Assembly (NCBI GenBank): GCA_032433595.1
Contig: JASWJB010000045.1
Location: 124,001-188,000, forward strand
Direction: 5' to 3'
Source: Conoideocrella luteorostrata
Lineage: Eukaryota > Ascomycota > Sordariomycetes > Hypocreales > Clavicipitaceae
DNA length: 64,000 bases
Shown here: one piece after another, positions 42,000 to 54,178 of the stretch
Position numbering within the stretch: position 1 is the first letter of the stretch
Layout of the letters: each line of letters starts with the position of its first letter
Made by a program: the position numbers and the translations under genes
Notes under the pieces: generated by a model
Told to the model about the DNA's origin: nothing
Seen by the model: only the letters and a program-made list of their open reading frames with translations
The model's database searches: none

Positions 42000-44949
42000 C
42001 TATGCTACATGTACAAATGCCCTCTTCTTCAGACTCCTGTCCTGGCTCTCATCCTCCCAGGTCTCATCTACATATGCTTTGACGCTATTGTCGCGTATTT
42101 GCATACCCACGACCTTGAGCGCAGCGATATTGACTCCCATCTCGTCTTTTTGTCTCTTCAGCGCCGCCCGCAGGTTTGTTCTTATTCCGTCCATCATGGT
42201 CTTCATTGTCCGACTCGCTACAATTTGCTTGTGGTGCGTCTTGATCATGAAGAACAGGATACGGCATGTGAGAGGCATATTCATAGATCGCATAGCGAAT
42301 ATGTTGAGGAACGTGAAGAGTATAGGCACAGTGGAAAATGGTAAGACCAGCAGCGCATCATGCAGAGCCGCAGCCTTGATACGTTGCAGGACTGACATGA
42401 CGTGTGTCTCCGCCGTGATGTTGCCCAGCGCGAGAAAGACTGGGTTGCGCTGGGGGGGAGGAGCGTGGGGGTTGGAGAGTTTAGCTTCTTCATACTCCTT
42501 CATCAAGTTCAGATCGGCCATACCCATTTCCAAAGCCTCTTGAATCCTCTCTCCGGCCATCAAAGTTTCTGTTGTTTGCTTGCTGGCTGCGGCGACTTCA
42601 CCATTCTCATCCCCGGCATCCATGTCTTTCTCCAGCGAAGTAGTCAGTGTCCTCTCGTATAATTCTTCGATTTCTCTTTCTCGTTCTTCTTCAAGGAAAA
42701 TCTGCTCGTCGGTTTCCTCCCACACTCGGATGCTCTTGTCGTGGCCAGCACTGACAAGGAAGTTTCCGCTGTGGCTTATCGCGATTGTCCAAATTTCCCC
42801 GTGGTGGCCGTCCAGTCTCTGAATTTGCTCAAACTTGTCTCCATCCCAGTATCGAATCGTTCGGTCTTTGCTACTACTGAAGAAGTGATGGCCATTCCCA
42901 TCAGAGTTGTGGGGCACGAATGCAACCTGCAAGATACTGTCTTGGTGGCCAAACAGGGCTTTGTGGCAATCCCCAAAATCCAAACCCCAGACTCGAATAT
43001 TTTTATCTGCTGAGCTTGTGACAATGAGCTTGCTGTCATAGGAGATGTCCATACTCAAGACGGGAAGTTTATGCCCGTAAAGATTGAGGTAGAGATTCAA
43101 GGAGTCAACAAAGAAGACCTTCACTGTATTGTCGAGCAGTGCAACCGCGAGCAACCTGGCATCAGGTGAGAATTTTAGACTCAAGATATCATCTGAAACT
43201 TTCAGGGTCCTTGATTGAACAAGCTTAAGCTTCGGCGTTGTTCGTGTAGTGCCCAGAACTGCTTCCTGAACAATCTTAAAATCCCAAAACTTCGCCATCT
43301 TATCTGCACTGCCGGAAACCACAGATCGCCCATCAGGGTGGACGGTGAGACTCCAGATAGCGCCTTCATGTGCTTGGACATTGTCCAAAAGTGACGCCGA
43401 GGCGACATCGAAAAGTTGAAGCTCGCCACTCTTTGTTCCGATGACTACCACCTTGTCACCCGGCAGAAATGCACAACAAAGTGCATAGCCACACTCAAAT
43501 GTTCGAATGCATGTTTGTGTTTTGATATTCCAGATCTTCATGGAACCATTAGCAGCCGAAGCCAGCATTTTGTCGTCCGAGCTGAGTGAGAGAGCTCTGA
43601 TGTCGGCACGATGACCGGGAAGGTCTACGGAGAGTGCTCGAGTGTAGTCAGGAATATCGTCCTTCTTCTTTCGCTCGATCTTCTCCTTATTAGGAACGTT
43701 GTAGTACTCTATTTGATTGTTTGTCGTGGCAACAAGAAGTTGGAGATCCTTCTGGCTACCAGATAGCGCCCAGTCGACTGAGCGGGCCTTGCCTCCAGTT
43801 CTGACGATGACGTACTGAACGAAGACCTCGCTAATATCAGCTTTGGAGACATCCTCGATCGCGTCGTCAGCATTCTCAGCCTCCTCATCCTGCGCCTTGC
43901 CATCTTTTTGCTTCTCTCTTCGCCTTCTTCGCTTTCGCGCAAGGCTCTTGCGAATTTCTGCCTCAGATCTAATTCTCCAAACGTCGACACTTTTTTCCGA
44001 GCCATGCACGGCAAAATAGTCTCGCTTGGGGTGAAACACTATCTCGATAGTACGGTCTTTGCTTTGTCGGTGAAGAACCCCGCGGTCTTGCAAAAAGTGA
44101 GTCGTTGCAGACACGTCTACATGTCTAGCACTAGCAATCAAGGCATCGACATCCAGAGACCAGGCCTTCATTTCTCCGTCATTCCCGGCGGTGATGCATC
44201 CGCTCAAATCAGGAGTCACGCCCAAAGCCCAACACTCGCCGTTGGTCTGAGAGAGATGTGTTTCGATGCAGTGTCTTGACGACAGATCCCAAAGCTTGAG
44301 CAACGAATCTTTACCTGTTGTCAACAGAAAACCGTCTGATGAAGTATTTTCATCCAAGACCATCGCCCGCGATCCGTCATCATCCTGAATTTGTGGCTCC
44401 GGCTCGATAAATCGAAGTCCAGTCACCTGATCCTTGTGTCCACGAAGCTTAAATTGGCCTACTTCCGCAACAAGATCCCAGATGATAATATCAGTGTCCT
44501 TTGAACCACTGGCGAGTCGAACGCCGGATTTGTCGAATGCAAGGTTCGTAATAGCAGACTTATGGCCGTTAAAACTGACAATAACCGTTGAGATTTTGCT
44601 ATCCCAGAGCCTAATACTGCCATCATCGTATCCGACGGCAAAGATGTCCTTGTCGATCTGGCTTTGCGCAATTGCGGTCACTGGAACCGTGCATCTTTCG
44701 TCTCTCCATCGGCTGATAAGTTCCCCTTTTTTGACATCCCAGCAGAGAACTTCTTCATTCGCAGCTACAATCGCATGCCCTGCGCCGGTGCCGGTCCGAT
44801 CTTTCGAGGACCAAACGATATTGGAAGTATTGGTCGTAACGACACCAAACGATTTGGCGTGTTCGTACTTTCTAAATATCCTAGTTAGATCACCGTATTT
44901 TTGTAAAGAAACCTGCCACAAGCGTCACTTACAGGTACGATTTCACCAT
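42000..44949 (-). CDS. UTP12: U3 snoRNP protein Utp12/Dip2 (WDR3)
   Basis: Utp12 belongs to the UTP-B subcomplex of the small-subunit processome, which folds and cleaves pre-18S rRNA in the nucleolus. Exons (minus strand) are 44933-44949 and 42000-44871, giving 962 aa. The 17-nt first exon gives MVKSY and restores the conserved LKYEHAKSFGVV start. Tandem WD40 repeats cover most of the protein (GHKSAITNLAFDKSGVRLASG, GHRADIRALSLSSDDKMLAS, GHKLPVLSMDISYDSKLIVT, GHHGEIWTIAISHSGNFLVS), with a basic insert KSLARKRRRRREKQK. The C-terminal Utp12 domain (about 790-900) reads HVMSVLQRIKAAALHDALLVL and following. Length agrees with yeast Dip2 (about 940 aa). Confidence 0.95.
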
Positions 44950-45230
44950 TTTGGCTAAATCGCAGGATTAACTGACGCTGGAACTTTGTCGACAAAACGA
45001 AATCGGTCTCTTTTACGGGCTAGCATGCCCGCTGGGAGGGATATTTTTTTCTTATCGATACGGAGCAGATGCTAGTGGATCGCCCACTACAAGCTGCCAG
45101 TCACGTGGGCCAGCTTCTCAAGCTTGACATCCCGCATCGGCTCAGCCCCACCATGTGTCGTCAACAGCTTCCAGGTCGCGCGCGGAGTGAGCAGGCAGAA
45201 GAACCATCAACCAGCAAACATTCAGTAACG

Positions 45231-46414
45231 ATGCTTCTTCTCGACTATCAGAACGTATTGATCCAATCGGTTCTCACCGAAAGGTTCTCAGGGTATGCTG
45301 CGCAAATCCCAGCTGCCAATGCTAAAGTGACTGACAACCATCGCAGTGCCCCTCCTGCCTCTATCGACCAGACTGTCTCGGACTTCGATGGCGTAACCTT
45401 CCACATTTCAACTCCCGAAACGAAAACGAAAATCCTTCTTTCTATTCAAATAAGATGTTTCCCTGACCTGGTTCAATATGGCGCTGAGCAGGTTCTCCAG
45501 CGAGAATATGGAGAATTCGTATCACCGGTTGAGCCGGGGTACGATTTCTCCGTCCTAATTGACCTCGAGAATCTACCTGCAGAGAAAGGTAGGTTTTATA
45601 TCGTTTAAATGTACAAATTATTCTTGCTTGGAGAACTAACGTGCAATGCAAGAGGAGCGCGATGCTTTGGCAATGAAGTTCGCTCTCCTAAAACGAAACG
45701 CTATGGCTGCACCTTTCGAGCAGGCATACCAAGAGCATTATGAGCTGAAAGAGCAGGCGTCAAAGTTCACCTCCGAAGAAGCGCCCCAGGGTGTAAGGGA
45801 AGGCGGTCAAGTGAAGGCAATTCGCTATCGGGAAGAAGAAGCGATCTACGTGAAGGCAAGTCACGACCGAGTTACGGTCATGTTTAGCACTGTCTTCCGA
45901 GAAGAGACAGATAGAGTATTTGGCAAGGTATTCATTCAAGAATTTGTTGATGCTAGAAGGAGAGCTATCCAAAATGCTCCCCAAGTCTTGTTTCGAAATG
46001 AGGCACCGCTAGAACTGCAGGGAGTTCCCGGTGTACAGACCACAGGCACTGGCGAGATAGGCTATGTCACGTTTGGTATGACAAGGCTTCTTTTTATATT
46101 GATTTTACCTATGCTAATGGGCGCAGTTCTTTTCCCAAGGCACTTGACGCCTCAGCGGATGCCAATCGTCATCTCGCACATTCAGACATTCCGCGACTAC
46201 TTCCATTATCACATTAAGGCCTCGAAGGCTTATATTCACTCGCGAATGCGCAAGCGTACGGCGGACTTCCTTCAAGGTTCGTACTCCTACCGCATCATCT
46301 ACACGAATATTCCCGCTAATATAGTATACAGTCCTACGTCGTGCTCGTCCCGACAGCGAGGAGAAAGAAAGGAAGACAGCCAGTGGCCGGTCATTCAAGG
46401 TTCAAGGAAGCTAG
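45231..46414 (+). CDS. ARC35: Arp2/3 complex subunit 2 (p34-Arc, Arc35)
   Basis: ARPC2 is the structural core subunit of the actin-branching Arp2/3 complex. Exons are 45231-45292, 45347-45588, 45653-46075, 46127-46276 and 46332-46414, giving 319 aa. The sequence begins MLLLDYQNVLIQSVLTERFSG, with DFDGVTFHIS and FPDLVQYGAEQVLQREYG in the first alpha/beta module. Mid-protein it has ERDALAMKFALLKRNAMAAPFE and VTVMFSTVFREETDRV. The C-terminal long helices carry PQRMPIVISHIQTFRDYFHYH and HSRMRKRTADFLQVLRRARP. The start is the ATG at 45231, which aligns with the family; an open frame further left is leader. Its start lies 281 bp from that of UTP12 on the other strand. Confidence 0.95.
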
Positions 46415-46827
46415 GCGCCAGGGATATCAAGAAAACGGATCATATGTAGTTGCTTGTTAAGCGTAGTCGCCAGCGGTACCTGCCACTTTTCCGCAGAGGC
46501 GGCGGTAAAAATAAAACACAACGTCAAAGACAAGTTACCATTCGCACAAGCACGGTTTTGCCAATTGTTTGTCTATAGCGAGAAGTAACGATTCAAATTC
46601 TGTGGTTGTTGATGTTATCATGCACAAATGCAGTTGCGATGGTGGAGCGGGTTTGTGGTCGCTAAGACGGGGGCCTCAGGCAGGCGCCCAGTGCACGTTC
46701 GCCGCAGCCATTGTCTACCACTCTGTGGTGACAGCTACCCACACCGTTATCCCTCCACCCCTCAACAATTTCTCATACACCCTTCGCCAATAATTCATGG
46801 CCAGTCGGCCTCCGGGTCGCAAGCAGC
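46415..46827. other. Intergenic region between ARC35 and LCL3
   Basis: These 413 bp separate two genes on the same strand and must hold the LCL3 promoter. No known motif or gene seen. Confidence 0.5.
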
Positions 46828-47679
46828 ATGGTCTGGCCGTTTGGATCGCAATCTTCAACAAAGGACGTCGAGGATGATCCTCTATTGAAGAAGCGCCCCG
46901 TATCGTGGTCCGAATCCCTCAGACGAGCCGAAGCCGATCCTCTAGGAGCTGCCAAAGAATGGGCTCCCGTGGTAGTATTTTCCCTTGTAGGACTCGGTGC
47001 ATTACAACTCTACGCGAACTACCTCCGACGAATTCCCGGCGCTGCTTTTGTTCGTCCTGGCTTTTTCAGAAGTCGGAGCCTATTTGGCCGAGTTACAAGC
47101 GTCGGTGATGGAGATAACTTCCATCTCTTTCACACGCCAGGCGGCAAAGCTGTGGGCTGGGGCTGGTTGAGGAGGATACCTGAGACCAGAAAGGAACTCA
47201 AGGATCGAACAGTAAGGTCTTCTATGTAGTGAATAGGCCACCAGACTAAGCTGATTATTATTGCCAAGATCCCCATCCGCCTTGCTGGTATCGATGCTCC
47301 GGAAGGGGCACATTTTGGACGGCCGGCGCAACCGTTTTCCAGTGAAGCTCTAAATTGGCTGTCGCATTACATCCTGCACCGAAATGTGCGGGCCCATATT
47401 TACAAACGTGATCAGTACAATCGCATAGTTGCAACTGTCTACGTGCGCCGGTTTCTCATTCGCCGAAACGTTGGGTTAGAGATGGTTAAGAGAGGCTTGG
47501 CGACAACTTACGAAGCAAAGTCTGGTGGAGAGTATGGAGGAATGAAAGCAGCCTACGAGAAGGCTGAGGCGAAGGCAAAGAAGAAGAGGAAGGGCATGTG
47601 GTCGGGAAAGCCGAGCGACTTCGAAAGTCCAAGAGAGTATAAATCTCGATATCAAGGTCAACAAAAACCAGATGAATAG
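46828..47679 (+). CDS. LCL3: LCL3 membrane-anchored staphylococcal-nuclease-type endonuclease
   Basis: LCL3 is a mitochondrially localised fungal protein with a thermonuclease domain. Exons are 46828-47211 and 47269-47679, giving 264 aa. A membrane segment (about 47-62, [17 protein letters not shown]) follows a basic N-terminus. The nuclease domain begins at [20 protein letters not shown], with [14 protein letters not shown] carrying the catalytic Arg/Asp region. Later motifs are [14 protein letters not shown] (second catalytic Arg) and [14 protein letters not shown]. The C-terminus is lysine-rich. Length is typical of the family (about 230-300 aa). The yeast phenotype is replicative lifespan; the biological substrate is not established. 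Confidence 0.93.
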
Positions 47680-50470
47680 GCCTGCTGCAACAGCATCGAC
47701 GCCCAAAATTAAAATATGATGAAAGATCCAAGGATCAACGACAGACACACCTGTCCCAACCACATCTTAACTTTGTAATGATTTGAGCGTTGCATGGTGG
47801 ATTCTGAGAGCGATGAACCCGATGTAAGTCATGCGCATGGATGAGAACCGATTTCAAATTTCAGAACAGTCGGTAATAGGCTGACCAAGCCCTATGAATT
47901 AGGATTTTGCCACAAGACGGTAAACAGTAGACATCAGACTCCTATTCAAGGCTACTAGGATAGTTGGTTGTCAGAGATGCCGATTTCTTATGCAATACGT
48001 TTGAGCCAATGTCGCAAATGAGCTGGGTGTGAACGTAGAGTTTCAGGCTTTCATTCCAGGCAACACGAGGGTCACTAATGTATGTATGAGTCGCCTACTC
48101 CATACAAGAAAGATCATTTGCAAAATGAACTTGTTCTGTTAGCTCTAGCATCGGCTGTTCAAACCGGAGGAGCCGGTACGATAATTCTCCGAACGTTACA
48201 ATTGCACGAGGTCGATGTGGCTTCAGGCGAGACACTGTACGAGTAGTCGCGCACCAGTTGCATCCTAAGCAGGGAGGCTGCTAACTACTCCATACTCTGC
48301 GTGCTCCGTACTCTGCAGAGCCTTCTGGTATGATAGGAGCCAGTGACAGGTACAAAAGACAATTGATCCTCAGGAACCCAGAGATCACCGCAACGAGTGT
48401 GAACCTAGACTGCACGGTAGTAGCTTGAGCAACCAACCCATCCATTTAAATCAGGTCTCGAAACGAGTACTCCGTACTCCGCACAGAGGAGCAGTAAGGT
48501 CATATGTACGTGCAAGTCAGTTGGGTGGCCCACCCGGACCGTGTTCCGGCTGCGAGGCGAGGTGGGTGGCAAAAAGGTACGGAACTGCATTTGCTGGACA
48601 AATGGCGGGCTAGTCACTTATTTTTTGTCAGTAAGATGGCGAGCGGACCGCATCTGTGACATGCCCCTGATGCTCTTCGACTAAGACTCTGTGGAGCTAT
48701 CAAGGAATACGATGCTTCAGCCCTCCGGTAGTGAATTGCATGGTGATCAGACCGCCAGTTCATGGCCAGTATGCAGTCCGGGAAAATGCAGTCCGGGAAA
48801 CTGGTCTGCACGCGCATGCATCCGCGAAAAAGGCGCCACGTAACAAGAATGAAATCGAAGTACGATAATGCAGCCGAACCCACCGTGGTATGCTCGTAGG
48901 TACTCCGTACATATGCGCAAGAACAGGGATAGAGGCCGCCAAAAACTTCTCCATCGCGCTTTTTTCCAACACAGTGGACAAAACACGACGTCCTGGGGCT
49001 ACTTAAAAGGCTCAAGCAAGTTCAACCACTCATATCTGTCAACGTCTTGATTTGATCGCTGCGCATTACAGATGCTCCTTCAGACGGGTGGCTGTGACAA
49101 TCTTTCACGTCGCACTATGGAGTATGGAACTGACTGGTGCGCACTCTCCATTTGTGGACAGTTTTATTCGTGCATCCTACTAGTGATGCACAGCAGCCAG
49201 TCAACCAGTTATCCAAGCCCCTGACATGTCGTACTAGTAGTCGCCAACTAGAAACCCAGAAGCAAGGAAGAAAAGAAAATCAGTGGGCTGATGTGGCCAG
49301 CGAATCAAGATGCGATTTCCATAGTAATCAAGTCTCATCCTGGTTCCGATGCCAACCTCATGAGCACGGAGTACAGCACCTCGTATTGTACAGAGAGTAT
49401 CTACAGAGCTCTATGCTGGTACTCCGTAATTGTAAGAGTTTGACTTTTGGCTTTGGCTGTGGCTTTGGCCTTGGCTTGGGCCAGCATCCACACACCTGGA
49501 GTTCTCCTCCTTCCAGACCCACGCTGAGAAAGTCTGTGCAAGGACTGCTGATTACCGGCACTCTGCTGGGTATGGCGCCCATTTTAGCGTCTTCAGGGAA
49601 TCGCATTGGCCCGACACCACTACGGCCGTGGCTGTCCTCAGCACTACTACGGCCCCCAGCTGTTAGCGCATCGTCTGGTCGCGACCTGTTGTTGAAAGCA
49701 CCGACAGTGCACACAGCGTACAGATCACAGCAATTGTATCCGAACAAGACCAATCACCAAAAGCATGCCTCCTCACCCGTTCTAGTCCGTAGTTTGTAGT
49801 CTCATAATAACTCAAAGAACGTTCCACACTGCGCTCTGAGGCTGTCTCTGTCCCATTTAGGCCCGACCTTGTTGCCGTGCACCACCCAGGCCCCATTACT
49901 GACGGACAGTGAGTTAGCCTCAATCGGGACTAGTGTCATAGCAAACCTGCCAGTAACAACAACCCTCAGCAAACCCTCAGCAATTTCCCCCATTCTTGGG
50001 GCCCAGCCAACGGCCGTCCTGGGAAACCCTGCCATCCTTCCAACCATCCTTTGTTCTCTCACACAAGGACGATTCGCGCAGTCATTCACGGCGAAGGGGG
50101 AAACCACAGCGACGTGCGACAGAGAGCCTCTGTCGCTTTTGCCTTCCGGCACACCAACCGTTTCCTTCACTATCACTACACTCGTTTTTTTCCTTATCTC
50201 GAATATCTTCAGTCGTTCCCAGCGTCGCGGTCCGGGCTTTCTGTGTGTCTTCTCTGGACACCCAAGTCGCGCTCCGCCACCGTCCACACCCGCCAGCGTA
50301 GGAGCCAACAACGGAGCTGATATGCCCGCGTCCGCGTCACGACTTTCGACACAATCGACTTTCCTACCCCAACTCCGACTTTCCCTTACCTCCTTCTCGG
50401 CTCCCATTTTGTCTTCTCCAAGAAACTTTCCTCCGCTCGCTGGTCGCAGTCCCCACGGCAAACCATCGCC
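47680..50470. other. Long non-coding interval (2.8 kb) upstream of RAX2
   Basis: I found no gene. CTCCGTACTCC-type motifs occur near 48304, 48471, 48901, 49369 and 49421. A 15-bp direct repeat (GCAGTCCGGGAAAAT / GCAGTCCGGGAAACT) lies at 48772-48801, and a GGCTTTGGC-type simple repeat at 49442-49480. From about 50000 to the RAX2 ATG the sequence is C/T-rich, consistent with a promoter and 5' leader. The long plus-strand frame at 49869-50543 is compositionally a leader, not a protein. Confidence 0.5.
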
Positions 50471-53400
50471 ATGCGGCTCCCCTGTCGCCAGCGCGGCTCA
50501 AGGCGGTCGCCAGTCCCAATACTCGACTCGGCTCTCCTCTTAGTGGCAGCCCTCGCCCCGTCTGTCTCTGAGGCAATTCATTTCAATCCGGCGCCATTAG
50601 CGAATCTTGATTTTTCTAATTTAGGCAGGATAGCAATTGCGGGCGATTTCAATGGCATCTCACTGTACGAATACGAGGGTCAAATAGCAAAGCCTCTCCC
50701 CACCAACGGCAGTGAATTTCTTCTCGCACGACTACCGAATGGCGCCCTGGCCCCGATAGTGTCCACCGATGCGTCAATTCGAGCAATGTGTTCGTTGAAG
50801 AACGGTGACGGCAATTTGAAAAGGGTTGTAATTGGTGGCAACTTCACAAGCATAGATGGGACTCAATCAACAGCGATCGCGCTTTTCAACCCAAACACAA
50901 CCGAAGTTACGCCTCTCAAGGGCCTCGAGGGAGAGGTCAACGCGTTGTATTGCGATGACAGCCGGGAAATCGTGTACGTTGGAGGTAAATTCAAGGGTTC
51001 CAACTCAACGAACGCGATTGCATGGTCAGTTGCCGATGGCTGGTCAAACTTGCCATTCGCTGGTTTCAATGGCCCTGTCAATGCCATCTCAAAGACGTCC
51101 AACGGGCATATCATTTTTGGAGGCAGCTTCACTGGGCTAGGAAATGCCAGCACTCCCAGTCAACCTGACAGCCAAATAGTCAATTTGTCCGGTGCCAACA
51201 TCACCGCGACAAACAGTGCAACCACGGCGGGGTTTAGCGACCCCAAGAGCATTGTCTGCTCAGCAGGCAAGGACGGACCTGGCGGTACCTGGTTGGCAGC
51301 CGACAAGACGCCTGCCACCTGGGAGGCAAGGTTTGGATTCGGCTTCGAGCCAACTAAGCTTAGGCTCTATAACACCCATCAAGATGGCCGTGGTACCAAG
51401 ACTTTTCGATTTCTTGCCTTCCCGTTGAACGGTATCATGAACTTCACATATGTCGACCCGTCCACGGGACAGAATGCGACCTGCACCAGCGAGTGTCCCC
51501 TCAGTAATGATGGCAACATGAAATTTCAGGACTTCCACTTCGTCAATCGTGTAGGCATGAACAGCTTCCAGCTTGCTATATCAGACTGGTATGGCGCTGG
51601 AGCCGGATTTTCCGGCGTAGAGCTATTCCAAGACGATATTTTCGCTTACGCCATCAGCAACTTCAACGAACCCAACTGCAAAGGCATTCAATTCCCCTCA
51701 ACTGCCACCTCAACCGGGCCATGGAAGCATTCGCCGTCCGCGCAGAGCAATGCCGATTATCTCTCAGCGAGTTTCAAGGGCGATGTTAACGAAAAGTCTG
51801 CTTCCGTGGTTTTCACTCCCAACATCTTGGAATCTGGCAACTACTCGGTCAATATGTATACACCAGGATGTATGCCAGACGAATCCTGCTCTATGCGTGG
51901 CAGAGTTAACGTGACGGGCGTCATGTCAACCGGCACAGTCAATGCGGACTTCACCACGACACTGCACCAAACGAATTACTACGACAAGTACGATCAGATT
52001 TACTTTGGCTATGTTGAGAAGAGCTCTAGTAGTTTCAAACCTAGCGTGACGCTCACCCCCCTGGCTGGTCAAGACGTCGGGTCACTAATGGTTGTGGCTC
52101 AGAGAGTTGGATTCACTCTCACTACATCAACTGGCGGACTGAACGGACTATTTGATTTCGATCCAACAAAAACATCGGTCGATGTTTCAACCTTTGAAGA
52201 CTCTGCAATCAACAAGCTGGGCTCCGAATTTGGTCGAAACTCTGCTGTCAAGTCCTTGGTTACAGCCGGCGATACTCTATTTGTCGGTGGAAATTTCACG
52301 TCTGACAAATTTGTCAATGCTCTGGCTATTACTGGTGACCAGGCAAAGGCAACTTCTCTCGACGGAGGCTTGAATGGCCAAGTCATTGACATGCACCTTG
52401 AGGGAGCGAAACTCTACGTTGGCGGTAGCTTCAGCAGCACTTTGGACAAGAAACAGGAGTTGAGCCATGTGGCCGTATACGACTCGAAATCGAATTCGTG
52501 GAGCGCGCTCGGCGGTGGGGTTGATGGCACTGTGGAAAATGTGGTCCCCATGCGAATTAATTTCACCGCGAATACAACCGAATTAGCCATCAGTCTAAGC
52601 GGATCGTTCTCGGAATGCAAGGCATTTGATGGGAAGAAGGCTGTTCAAGCGGACGGTTTTGCTATCTGGGTTCCGTCCCAGCAAAATTGGATGCAGAACC
52701 TGGATCAACCCCTGCCGACTTACAACGGAATTCTCACAGACAGCCTTCAAAATGTTTCGGACGTCGGCGACCTTTTTGCAGGTGCTTTGTCATCCGCACA
52801 GCTTCGTGCCAATGGTGCAGCTACCCTGAGCTCCAATGGCCTGGGTACTTTTCCTTTCAAGATCGAGACTCCCCGCAAATCATCCTCCAAGCTCAGGGCC
52901 CGAGAGAGCATCTCCAACGATACTCTTCGAGGTGTGATTACCGGAACCTTCTACAGCACCGATAGCACGAATTTGACCGTCCTTGCTGGACATTTCAACG
53001 CCCAATCCGCTAATGGTTCTGCCATCAATAACTTGATGATTATTGACGGAAAGGATAATGGGTCCATAAGTGGCCTTGGCTCCGATATCTCCGCCGACTC
53101 GACATTTATAACTGTGGCCCTCCATGGCAGTGTATTGTATGCTGGAGGAATGGTGTCTGGTACGGTTGGGGGTGCTCCGGTTCAAGGCCTTGTATCCTAT
53201 GATCTCGCTTCAAAGTCTTTCGCCAGCCAGCCAGCTCCGATCTCTGGCAAGAACGGCACTGTTGCTGCCATCACTGTTCGTCCTGATACTGACGATGTCT
53301 ATGTTGGCGGGTCCTTTGACAAAGCCGGTGCGTTGGGTTGCCAGGGTCTTTGTGTCTACAATTCCAACTCTCGGCAATGGACGCAACCCGGCCTCGGAAT

Positions 53401-54178
53401 ATCAGGAGAGGTTCTGGGACTCATGTGGTCCAGCAAGACGACCCTCGTCGTGGGAGGTGACATGATGGCCAACAGAACTGATAAACGATTTCTGGCCAAC
53501 TACGATGCAAGCAAAGAAGTGTGGTCGTCTTTCCCTGGTGCCGAAGGCATTCCTGGACCGGTGCAGGTCATGACGCCAGCATCTGGCGACGGAAGCCAGG
53601 TCTGGATCGCTGGCAAGTCTTCCAAAGACGGTTCAGTCTATCTGATGAAGTACGATGGTAGCAAGTGGTTGACCGCAAATGAAACCCTTCCCGCCAACAG
53701 TATCCTCCGAAGTCTTCAGGTGTTCTCCCTGACCAAGAACCACGACAAGACCGATTTACTAGGAGAAAACCAAGTTCTGATGATGACTGGTTCCATCACG
53801 ATCCCAGATGTTGGCATCGCCTCGGCTGCAATTTTCAATGGCACACACTACCGTCCGTATGCCCTTACCACAAATTCGGGCAATACACCGGGGACAATTG
53901 CCAGAATCTTTACACAAAAAGATAACTTTTTCTCATCAGAGGGGAGCCACATGCCGCTTGTTTTTGTTGTTCTCATAGGCTTGGCTATTTCACTCGGTCT
54001 CATCCTTCTCATGGTCTTGGCAGGAATCATTCTTGACCGACTAAGAAAGAAGCGAGAAGGTTATATGCCTGCTCCGACATCGATGTACGACAGAGGCAGC
54101 GGCATGCAACGAATACCACCTCATGAGCTACTGGAATCATTACGCAGAAGTCGACCCGGCGCGGCACCTCACGTATAA
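50471..54178 (+). CDS. RAX2: Cortical polarity marker Rax2
   Basis: Rax2 is a large type I membrane glycoprotein that marks growth and division sites for polarity establishment, with Rax1 in yeast. It is a single exon of 1235 aa. A signal peptide is visible (ALLLVAALAPSVSEA, cleavage near residue 35). The ectodomain contains repeated kelch-like units with the pattern VGGNFTS / IGGNFTSID / VGGSFSST / VGGSFDKAG and many N-glycosylation sequons (NFTS, NGT, NVS). A single membrane segment lies at about 1160-1187 (VFVVLIGLAISLGLILLM), followed by a 45-residue basic cytosolic tail (RLRKKREGYMPAP). Length and layout match the family. The CT-rich leader suggests regulated translation, which is inference. 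Confidence 0.95.
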   Translation: MRLPCRQRGSRRSPVPILDSALLLVAALAPSVSEAIHFNPAPLANLDFSNLGRIAIAGDFNGISLYEYEGQIAKPLPTNGSEFLLARLPNGALAPIVSTDASIRAMCSLKNGDGNLKRVVIGGNFTSIDGTQSTAIALFNPNTTEVTPLKGLEGEVNALYCDDSREIVYVGGKFKGSNSTNAIAWSVADGWSNLPFAGFNGPVNAISKTSNGHIIFGGSFTGLGNASTPSQPDSQIVNLSGANITATNSATTAGFSDPKSIVCSAGKDGPGGTWLAADKTPATWEARFGFGFEPTKLRLYNTHQDGRGTKTFRFLAFPLNGIMNFTYVDPSTGQNATCTSECPLSNDGNMKFQDFHFVNRVGMNSFQLAISDWYGAGAGFSGVELFQDDIFAYAISNFNEPNCKGIQFPSTATSTGPWKHSPSAQSNADYLSASFKGDVNEKSASVVFTPNILESGNYSVNMYTPGCMPDESCSMRGRVNVTGVMSTGTVNADFTTTLHQTNYYDKYDQIYFGYVEKSSSSFKPSVTLTPLAGQDVGSLMVVAQRVGFTLTTSTGGLNGLFDFDPTKTSVDVSTFEDSAINKLGSEFGRNSAVKSLVTAGDTLFVGGNFTSDKFVNALAITGDQAKATSLDGGLNGQVIDMHLEGAKLYVGGSFSSTLDKKQELSHVAVYDSKSNSWSALGGGVDGTVENVVPMRINFTANTTELAISLSGSFSECKAFDGKKAVQADGFAIWVPSQQNWMQNLDQPLPTYNGILTDSLQNVSDVGDLFAGALSSAQLRANGAATLSSNGLGTFPFKIETPRKSSSKLRARESISNDTLRGVITGTFYSTDSTNLTVLAGHFNAQSANGSAINNLMIIDGKDNGSISGLGSDISADSTFITVALHGSVLYAGGMVSGTVGGAPVQGLVSYDLASKSFASQPAPISGKNGTVAAITVRPDTDDVYVGGSFDKAGALGCQGLCVYNSNSRQWTQPGLGISGEVLGLMWSSKTTLVVGGDMMANRTDKRFLANYDASKEVWSSFPGAEGIPGPVQVMTPASGDGSQVWIAGKSSKDGSVYLMKYDGSKWLTANETLPANSILRSLQVFSLTKNHDKTDLLGENQVLMMTGSITIPDVGIASAAIFNGTHYRPYALTTNSGNTPGTIARIFTQKDNFFSSEGSHMPLVFVVLIGLAISLGLILLMVLAGIILDRLRKKREGYMPAPTSMYDRGSGMQRIPPHELLESLRRSRPGAAPHV

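Noticed and set aside
48772..48801. 15-bp direct repeat GCAGTCCGGGAAA
   Set aside because: Only two copies in intergenic DNA; too small to call a CRISPR or mobile element, and no spacer-repeat array exists.
49869..50543. 224-codon plus-strand frame before RAX2
   Set aside because: It is Ser/Pro/Leu-rich from CT-rich leader sequence and overlaps the true RAX2 signal-peptide start in another frame.
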